Positions 58,639 to 64,000 of a stretch of DNA of 64,000 bases are shown piece after piece (the first letter of the stretch is position 1; each line of letters opens with the position of its first letter). The notes under the pieces were generated by a model that was given only the letters and a program-made list of their open reading frames with translations, did not search any database and was not told the DNA's origin. The position numbers and the translations under genes were made by a program. This stretch comes from Ornithinibacter aureus (GTDB lineage Bacteria; Actinomycetota; Actinomycetes; Actinomycetales; Dermatophilaceae): assembly GCF_009858245.1 (NCBI RefSeq), contig NZ_VMSB01000001.1:1054001-1118000 (forward strand). Direction: 5' to 3'.

Positions 58639-61557
58639 GTGCGGATTCGAGTCCTCGGCCCGGTCGAGGTCGAGACCCCAGCTGGCCGGGGACCAGTGAC
58701 CGGTCAGCGACCCAGGGACGTGCTCGCGGTACTTGTCCAACGGCGCGGGCGCAGCGTCCCACCCGAGGTTCTCCTGGACCTGGTCTGGGGCGACGCTGCC
58801 TTGGGTCTCAACCCGACCGCGGTCCACACCGTCGTCGCTCGCCTGCGTCGGCAACTGCCGGCCCCCGACCTCGTCCGGACCGGTAGGGAGGGCTACCTCC
58901 TCCCGCCGGAGGTCGATGTCGACGCGGTCGACCACGAGCACCTGATCAGGAGCGCCCGTGACCTGCGCTCGGCCGGGCAGGTCGATGAAGCCGTCCGTCG
59001 GTACCGTCGGGCGCTGGCCCTGTGGTCTGGGCCTCTTGCCTACGAAGGTGTCACGGATGAGCTGGTCCTGGCGGAGCGGACGCGCCTCGAGGACGCCAAG
59101 GCCACCGCGAACGAGCAGTTGGCCACCCTCCTGCTCGAAGGCGGGACGGTCCCGCATCTTGAGGAGGCGCTGGCGGTCGCGAACGACCTGGTCGGTGAGT
59201 TCCCGCTGCGGGAGGGGCCCACCAGGTTGGTCATGCGAGCGGCGTACGCGCTGGGGAGCCAAGCGGAGGCGCTGCGCGCCTATGCCGACCTGCGCGCCCG
59301 GCTCCGGGAGGAGTTGGGCATCGATCCCAGCCCCCCGACGCAGGCCCTGCATGCCCAGGTGCTGGCCCAGGCCGAGTCACTCGTGGCGCCCGCTCGCCTC
59401 GAGCACCGCCGGATCACCACCGCGATCCCGGTGCCGGCGTCCGAGACCGTAGGGCGGGAGGAGGACCTGGAACGGCTCCGGAGGTGGCGGGAGGCGGGCC
59501 ACCGGTTGCTCACCCTCGTCGGTCCGGGCGGAGTGGGCAAGAGCCGGTTGCTGCACGAGCTTGGCCGTGAGGTCAGTGGGGAGTTGGTCTACGTCGACCT
59601 GTCCGGACTCAGGGAAGCCTCCGCGCAGGAGGTCGCCGCGGCCATCTGCATCGAGTACCGCCTCGGAGCGGCCGGCCCGGACCCGGTCGCCACCTTGAGC
59701 GCCGCGCTGACCCGGGCCCACCTCACCGTGCTCGTCGACGAGGCGGAGTGGTCGTCCACGGCCGTGGCGACGATCGCGCGGGTGCTCATGGAGCATTGCC
59801 CCGGCGTGTCCATGGTCATCACCTCACGCACCCCGCTGGGAGTGCCGGGCGAACGGCTCGTACCCGTCGAACTCCTTGACTGCCCTCAATCGGGCGAGGC
59901 AGGTGCCCTGGCCCGGACCCTTCCCGCCGTTCGCTTGCTGGAGGCACGGTTGACCGATCGCGCGCCCGGGCTCCTCATCACCGACGACGACGGCGACCTG
60001 CTCGGCCAGATCGTCCGTGACGTCGACGGACTCCCGCTCGGCATCGAACTCATCGCCGGACAGGCCGCGACCCGCTCTTTGACCGAACTCAGTGAGCTCA
60101 CCTCGCGCCGCCTCGACGTCGAGGACGACCGGGCCACGGGCACTGATCGGCATCGCTCACTGCGCGCGCTCGCGCAGTCCGGGATCGACCGACTCGGGCC
60201 TGCCGAGCGCGCCACCTTTCGTGGCGTCGGCGTCTTCCGCGGATCCTTCACCGCGGACGCCGCACGAGTCGTGGTCGGAGACGCCGCCACGGACCACATC
60301 CTGCGTGCGCTGGCCCGCGACGCCATCATCCAGTTGGACCGGCGCGGCCCTCGGGTGCGGTTCCGCCTGCTTCGCACCATGCGCGACCTGGCGCTCGAAC
60401 TTGTCGCCGAGACCGGTCCGGACGAGCTCGCCCGTCTGCAATCTCGCCATCGCGAGTGGTATGCCGATCGTTGGCGAGGTGTCCCCTTCCACGACGAGAT
60501 GCTCAACGAGGTCCAGGACGGATTCGAGGACTACCTCCACGCCTTGGAGAACGCTCTCGCGTGCCGTGATGCACACAGCGTGGCCGGGCTCGGGGTAACT
60601 CTGGGCTGGTACTGGCTGTTCCACGAGGCAGCGACCACGCACTGGCTGGATCGCATCCTGCGCTCGAGCCTGCTCGGTCCCGCCGACCACGCCAAGATCG
60701 CGCTGATGCAGCGCTCCCTCAACGAATCGCTGACGCCACACGCCACGGCGCCCGACGCAGCAACGACGAAGGCCCTACTCGCCGACGACCCCGAGTGGGC
60801 CGTTTGGGCCGGTCTCGTCGAGAGCATCGGCGCGTACGTCGTCGGCGACGTCGACACCGCGCTCCTCGAGGCTGAGGCTCTCCTCGAACCCGCGGCTACC
60901 ACTGCCGCCCACGCCCTACCCGAAGTCCTCGCCACCGTGGCCGTCATGAGAGCCACTGCTGGACGGCACGACGCTGCGCTGACGGCGGCCGAGGAGGCTT
61001 GGCACCTCATCGGCTCCTCGCCCGGCGTCATTCAACTCAGTGCCGTGGTCGCCAAGATCGGTCTCGCGCTGCTCGACGCAGGGCATCCATCACGGGCGCT
61101 CGCGATCCTCACGAAGGCCATCGACGACGCCGATCGGCGGTTGGGAGTCGAGCCCAGCGGCAGCTTGCTTCTCAACGCCGGCTGGGCAGCCCTGGACTGC
61201 GAGGTCCCCGAGCAAGCGGCATATTGGTTCGACCGCGCACTCAACGAGAGCCCGCGCGTCGTGCAGTGCTTCCTCGCCGAGGCAGCATCCGGGGCATCGG
61301 CCACCCTGTGCCGATTGGGCGTCCCGGGCGCGCGCGGGCACAGTGCAGCCGCCGCTGAGTTGTGCCGCCGGCAAGGTGTACCCGTCTTTCCCCGGCTGAC
61401 GGCAGCCGTCGATGCCGCCGCCACGTCGACAGGGGGTGCGGACGGAGACCTGGAGGGAGGTCAAGACGTGAGTCGCTGGGTCGCCGTGCGTGACGACGAA
61501 CTCATCGCCCCGATCTGTGAGGCGATCCAAGCGGTCCGGCAACGGACCCGGCCCTGA
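58639..61557 (+). CDS. SARP/AfsR-type transcriptional regulator with NB-ARC ATPase
   Basis: This large regulator of 972 aa has an OmpR-like DNA-binding domain (MRIRVLGPVEVET ... LLDLVWGDAALG ... AVHTVVARLRRQL). A bacterial transcriptional activator domain follows (about residues 95-240, EGVTDELVLAERTRLED). Next is an NB-ARC/STAND NTPase with Walker A LVGPGGVGKSRLLHEL and Walker B HLTVLVDEAEW, and finally a helical TPR-like sensor region. Such AfsR-like proteins activate secondary-metabolism or hydrolase genes on ligand or partner binding. The adjacent lipase is the obvious candidate target. GTG start at 58639. Confidence 0.92.
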   Translation: MRIRVLGPVEVETPAGRGPVTGQRPRDVLAVLVQRRGRSVPPEVLLDLVWGDAALGLNPTAVHTVVARLRRQLPAPDLVRTGREGYLLPPEVDVDAVDHEHLIRSARDLRSAGQVDEAVRRYRRALALWSGPLAYEGVTDELVLAERTRLEDAKATANEQLATLLLEGGTVPHLEEALAVANDLVGEFPLREGPTRLVMRAAYALGSQAEALRAYADLRARLREELGIDPSPPTQALHAQVLAQAESLVAPARLEHRRITTAIPVPASETVGREEDLERLRRWREAGHRLLTLVGPGGVGKSRLLHELGREVSGELVYVDLSGLREASAQEVAAAICIEYRLGAAGPDPVATLSAALTRAHLTVLVDEAEWSSTAVATIARVLMEHCPGVSMVITSRTPLGVPGERLVPVELLDCPQSGEAGALARTLPAVRLLEARLTDRAPGLLITDDDGDLLGQIVRDVDGLPLGIELIAGQAATRSLTELSELTSRRLDVEDDRATGTDRHRSLRALAQSGIDRLGPAERATFRGVGVFRGSFTADAARVVVGDAATDHILRALARDAIIQLDRRGPRVRFRLLRTMRDLALELVAETGPDELARLQSRHREWYADRWRGVPFHDEMLNEVQDGFEDYLHALENALACRDAHSVAGLGVTLGWYWLFHEAATTHWLDRILRSSLLGPADHAKIALMQRSLNESLTPHATAPDAATTKALLADDPEWAVWAGLVESIGAYVVGDVDTALLEAEALLEPAATTAAHALPEVLATVAVMRATAGRHDAALTAAEEAWHLIGSSPGVIQLSAVVAKIGLALLDAGHPSRALAILTKAIDDADRRLGVEPSGSLLLNAGWAALDCEVPEQAAYWFDRALNESPRVVQCFLAEAASGASATLCRLGVPGARGHSAAAAELCRRQGVPVFPRLTAAVDAAATSTGGADGDLEGGQDVSRWVAVRDDELIAPICEAIQAVRQRTRP

Positions 61558-61576
61558 TTCGAGTCAGGGCCGGGTC
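61545..61576. terminator. Bidirectional terminator after the SARP gene
   Basis: A perfect 13-bp inverted repeat (61545-61557 and 61564-61576) with loop TTCGAG includes the SARP stop codon and lies 22 bp from the end of the convergent GNAT gene, so it can serve both. Confidence 0.85.
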
Positions 61577-61598
61577 GTGGCCGCCGAACCGGCCCCAA

Positions 61599-62135
61599 TC
61601 AGCCTGCCCGAACAAGGGTGCCGTCGGCCGGCTCTCGCGTACGCAGGTGGGCGAGCAGCCGCGAGACCGGGATCCACAACTGTTCCGGGTCGTCGACGTT
61701 GGTGAGGACTCCAGCTTCTGCCAACGGCTTTCGCGCGGGGTCGTTGTCACGTCGGACGCAGAAGAAGAGGAACTCGACACCGGCCAGGGCAGCGGTTTCC
61801 GTGACGGCCTGCATCAACGCGCGACCGATGCCGCGCCGGTGATACGCGTCCACGACCTCGACGGCGACATCCGCGCGCTGGGGGTGCGCGGCATACCTGA
61901 CCCAGCGACCGATACCCACGGCCATGCCGTCCACAGACGCGACGAACGCCTCGTGGCGACCCTCTTCCTGCGCGGTCAACTGCTCGACCATCAACGTGGT
62001 GAGGCGTGGCAACGGCGCGTTGAACCTCAGGAAGCGAGATTGGGCTGAGAGCCCGTCGAAGACCTCGATCAGCGCTTCGACCTCGCCGGCTCGCAGTGGT
62101 CGCACCGACGGTGCACTGGGGTGGGTGGTGGGCAT
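61599..62135 (-). CDS. GNAT family acetyltransferase
   Basis: The 178-aa single-domain GNAT contains the acetyl-CoA motif in VEVVDAYHRRGIGRALMQAV. SVRPLRAGEVEALIEVFDGLS is at the N-terminus and EFLFFCVRRDNDPARKPLAE near the end. It resembles the Pat-type regulatory acetyltransferase domain, but without a cyclic-nucleotide domain. ATG at 62135 is preceded by GGAGGA with good spacing. The substrate is unknown. Confidence 0.88.
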   Translation of the reverse strand: MPTTHPSAPSVRPLRAGEVEALIEVFDGLSAQSRFLRFNAPLPRLTTLMVEQLTAQEEGRHEAFVASVDGMAVGIGRWVRYAAHPQRADVAVEVVDAYHRRGIGRALMQAVTETAALAGVEFLFFCVRRDNDPARKPLAEAGVLTNVDDPEQLWIPVSRLLAHLRTREPADGTLVRAG

Positions 62136-62798
62136 GACGTTCCTCCGATGAACGATTGCCCACAGGGTTGCTCCACGGTCTGACGCCAGCCTGTCGCAGA
62201 CCTGACACGGCGCTCCACCGCACCGCGCGTTCACTGGTTTCCAGGTCGAAAACTGCCGTGTCGATCGCATCCAGTCATGCGGCAATTCCCCGTTGTCGCG
62301 ATGCAGCGAAGACTGCATGGTCTCGTAACGACCGCGTCGCAGAGATCGGCCCTTTCGGTGGTGTGGTGGAAATCCCCCGAGCGGTCGGAAGGCGCTATCT
62401 CCGCTATGCGGTCAACGAAGAACGCTCTTATGCACCCTGCCTTGGGGCTGGACGTTATGGAGGCTTCCGTCCGGGCCTGTGCATCGAGCTCGGTATCGCG
62501 TGCTGGGCAGGCGTGCGATCTGCCCGAATCCGCGCTTGATCAATGCAGCCCAGGCAGGCCAACCAGCAGATCACAACGCGTGCAGTAGCCGCCGCGCACG
62601 CGGCAGCACACCGTGGGCTCGGGCATCGTCGAGGTCCTCGCGAGCAGAAGATGTGAGAGTTCTCTGATCCTCGGGGACCCTCGACCCCTTCGGCCCTCGT
62701 GCGCTCGACGTGGACCCGGATCGCGGTGCGGGCGGTCGCGGGAGGACTGCCGTTCCACAGCTCGTCAACCAGGTCCTCGGGGCGTCCCGCCCCAGGCG
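62136..62798. other. 663-bp gap without an intact gene
   Basis: The first 500 bases show no coding signal on either strand and are somewhat less GC-rich than the flanks. The last 160 bases, next to rseP, contain a fragment of a SARP-type DNA-binding domain on the minus strand. This looks like the degraded edge of the insert that separates rseP from ispG. Confidence 0.6.
62640..62796 (-). pseudogene. Fragment of a SARP-type DNA-binding domain
   Basis: The minus strand encodes PEDLVDELWNGSPPATARTA and then IRVHVERTR, the conserved centre of the OmpR-like domain of SARP regulators (compare LLDLVWG..TAVHTVVARLRRQL in the SARP gene at 58639). The sequence before and after does not continue the family, and the frame is lost. 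It abuts the rseP stop codon. Confidence 0.5.
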
Positions 62799-64000
62799 TC
62801 AGCCGCCGAGGTTGACCGGCTTGACGAGGTCGGCGTAGATGAGCAGCGCCGTGAAGCCGAGCAGCACCATCGACACGGTGTACGCGACGGGCAGCGCCTT
62901 CGCGACGTCGACGTAGCCGGGGTCCGGCCGCCCGCGCAGCTTCGCGATCTGGCGCTTGAGCCCCTCCCACAGGGCCCCCGCGACGTGACCACCGTCGAGG
63001 GGGAGCAGCGGGATGAGGTTGAAGATGAAGAGCATGAAGTTCAGCGCGGCGAGCAGGCCGACGAGGAACCAGATCTTGTTCCCCACCCCTTCACCGACGA
63101 ACGCGTCGTACTTGCCCTCGGTGGCCTCCCCCGCGACCCGGCCCACGCCGACGACGGACATCGGGCTGTCGATCTCGCGCTCGGCCCCGCCGAACGCGGC
63201 CTGCCAGACCCCGACCATCCGCGACGGGATGTGGACGATGGCTTCGGCGGTGCGGCTCACGTAGGTGCCGATGATGCCGGGCACGGCCGTGACCGGCTGC
63301 TGCACGTACTCGACCGGGGCGGTCGTGCGCACGCCGAGGAAGCCGGCCTCGGTGGTCTGCTCGGTGCCGTCCGCGGTGGTGACCGGCACACCGTCGGCGT
63401 CGAGGACCGGCACGACGTTGCGGATCGGCGTCGCCGTGACGGTCAGCTGCTCGCCGTCGCGCTCGAGGACGATCGTCACGGCCTGGTCGACGCGCGGGCG
63501 GATCAGGGTGCTGATGTCCCGGGTGTCGTCGATGGGCTGGCCGTCGATGGACACGACCCGGTCGCCGGGCAGGATGCCGGCCGCGAGCGCCGGCGTGTCG
63601 GGCTGGTTCGTGCAGGTGGTCGCGTCCCCCGCCTCGGTCACCGGGACGACGCACTGCGACACCGACGCGACGACCGCACCGGGCTGGGCCGTGGCCACCC
63701 CGTGCACGGTGACGAGCAGGGTCAGCAGGAAGACACCGATGAGCAGGTTCATCGTCGGGCCGCCGAGCATGACGATGACCTTCTTGGGCACCGACAGCCG
63801 GTAGAAGACCCGGTTCTCGTCGCCGGGACGCACCTCCTCCAGGCTGGCCGCGCGGGCCTCGTCGACGAGCTGGCTGAACCGGCCCGTGCTCGACACGCGC
63901 ACGGTGCCGGGGTCGTCGCCCTTGCGCGGGGGGAACATGCCGATCATCCGGATGTACCCACCCAGCGGGATCGCCTTGACGCCGTACTCCGTCTCCCCCC
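62799..64000 (-). CDS. rseP: Site-2 intramembrane metalloprotease RseP, partial
   Basis: About 400 codons are present. The N-terminus with the HExxH zinc motif lies beyond the window. Visible are the GYIRMIGMFPPR loop, the MLGGPTMNLLIGV helix, a PDZ domain (PALAAGILPGDRVVSIDGQP) and the second metal-site helix LNFMLFIFNLIPLLPLDGGHV, whose Asp completes the zinc site. RseP-type proteases cut anti-sigma factors and signal peptides in the membrane. In relatives it is followed directly by ispG. Confidence 0.95.
   Translation of the reverse strand, partial: GETEYGVKAIPLGGYIRMIGMFPPRKGDDPGTVRVSSTGRFSQLVDEARAASLEEVRPGDENRVFYRLSVPKKVIVMLGGPTMNLLIGVFLLTLLVTVHGVATAQPGAVVASVSQCVVPVTEAGDATTCTNQPDTPALAAGILPGDRVVSIDGQPIDDTRDISTLIRPRVDQAVTIVLERDGEQLTVTATPIRNVVPVLDADGVPVTTADGTEQTTEAGFLGVRTTAPVEYVQQPVTAVPGIIGTYVSRTAEAIVHIPSRMVGVWQAAFGGAEREIDSPMSVVGVGRVAGEATEGKYDAFVGEGVGNKIWFLVGLLAALNFMLFIFNLIPLLPLDGGHVAGALWEGLKRQIAKLRGRPDPGYVDVAKALPVAYTVSMVLLGFTALLIYADLVKPVNLGG

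Noticed and set aside
62156-62588. Plus-strand open frames between the GNAT and rseP genes
   Set aside because: Two overlapping short frames have no family resemblance, no ribosome-binding site and no consistent codon bias.

Overview
This 64 kb window is chromosomal DNA of a very GC-rich actinobacterium. Gene order, GTG starts, mycothiol-type enzymes and the actinobacterial style of RNase E and IF-2 suggest order Micrococcales, probably an Intrasporangiaceae relative. The family assignment is an inference, because no rRNA or marker tree is available.

Layout. At 0.1-15.9 kb there is a tag gene, a YibE/F membrane protein, tRNA-Ala(GGC), and then the conserved minus-strand chain rne > rplU > rpmA > obgE > proB > proA > small membrane gene > nadD > rsfS > histidine phosphatase. 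Plus-strand genes for a pyridoxal kinase and a GT2 glycosyltransferase interrupt it. The TIGR03936 gene upstream of rne normally neighbours its TIGR03960 radical-SAM partner, but here the partner is 11 kb away (27.3-29.3 kb). The gap holds an aminotransferase, a PadR pair, a 3.6 kb low-conservation segment with transposon-end remnants (19.0-22.7 kb: mycothiol-type enzyme, HxlR regulator, FGE-like protein, DUF2750), an IS30 scar that cuts off a K+ channel, and a sensor kinase/response regulator/ABC exporter operon.

At 29.5-39 kb lie an acyl-CoA synthetase gene and the translation cluster rimP-nusA-ylxR-infB-rbfA-truB-ribF. At 39-50 kb lie accessory metabolic genes: a DUF4439 lipoprotein, an APH(6)-like kinase, a YyaL protein, a three-gene flavin electron-transfer set (ferric-reductase-like, FMN-binding, ApbE), an amylosucrase, and an AbiEi/DUF559-like protein. 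At 50-56.6 kb is the proS-ispG neighbourhood with two TSUP exporters, two acetyltransferases and a HAD gene carrying a 1-base frameshift. At 56.7-62.8 kb a second insert separates ispG from rseP. It has a 54-aa membrane gene, a secretory-lipase-like esterase, a 972-aa SARP/AfsR regulator and a GNAT, and it is littered with regulator fragments. rseP runs off the right end.

Recurrent themes: (i) several genes appear to use leaderless promoters, with TANNNT 6-7 nt before the start codon; (ii) four clear inverted-repeat operators sit at regulator or transporter promoters (PadR, HxlR, a CstR/CsoR-type site and an unassigned one); (iii) a dispersed intergenic hairpin family has three copies; (iv) the heptamer GGATGCC/GGCATCC is dense in the core genes and nearly absent from the two inserts. 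No CRISPR array, prophage or rRNA operon was seen.
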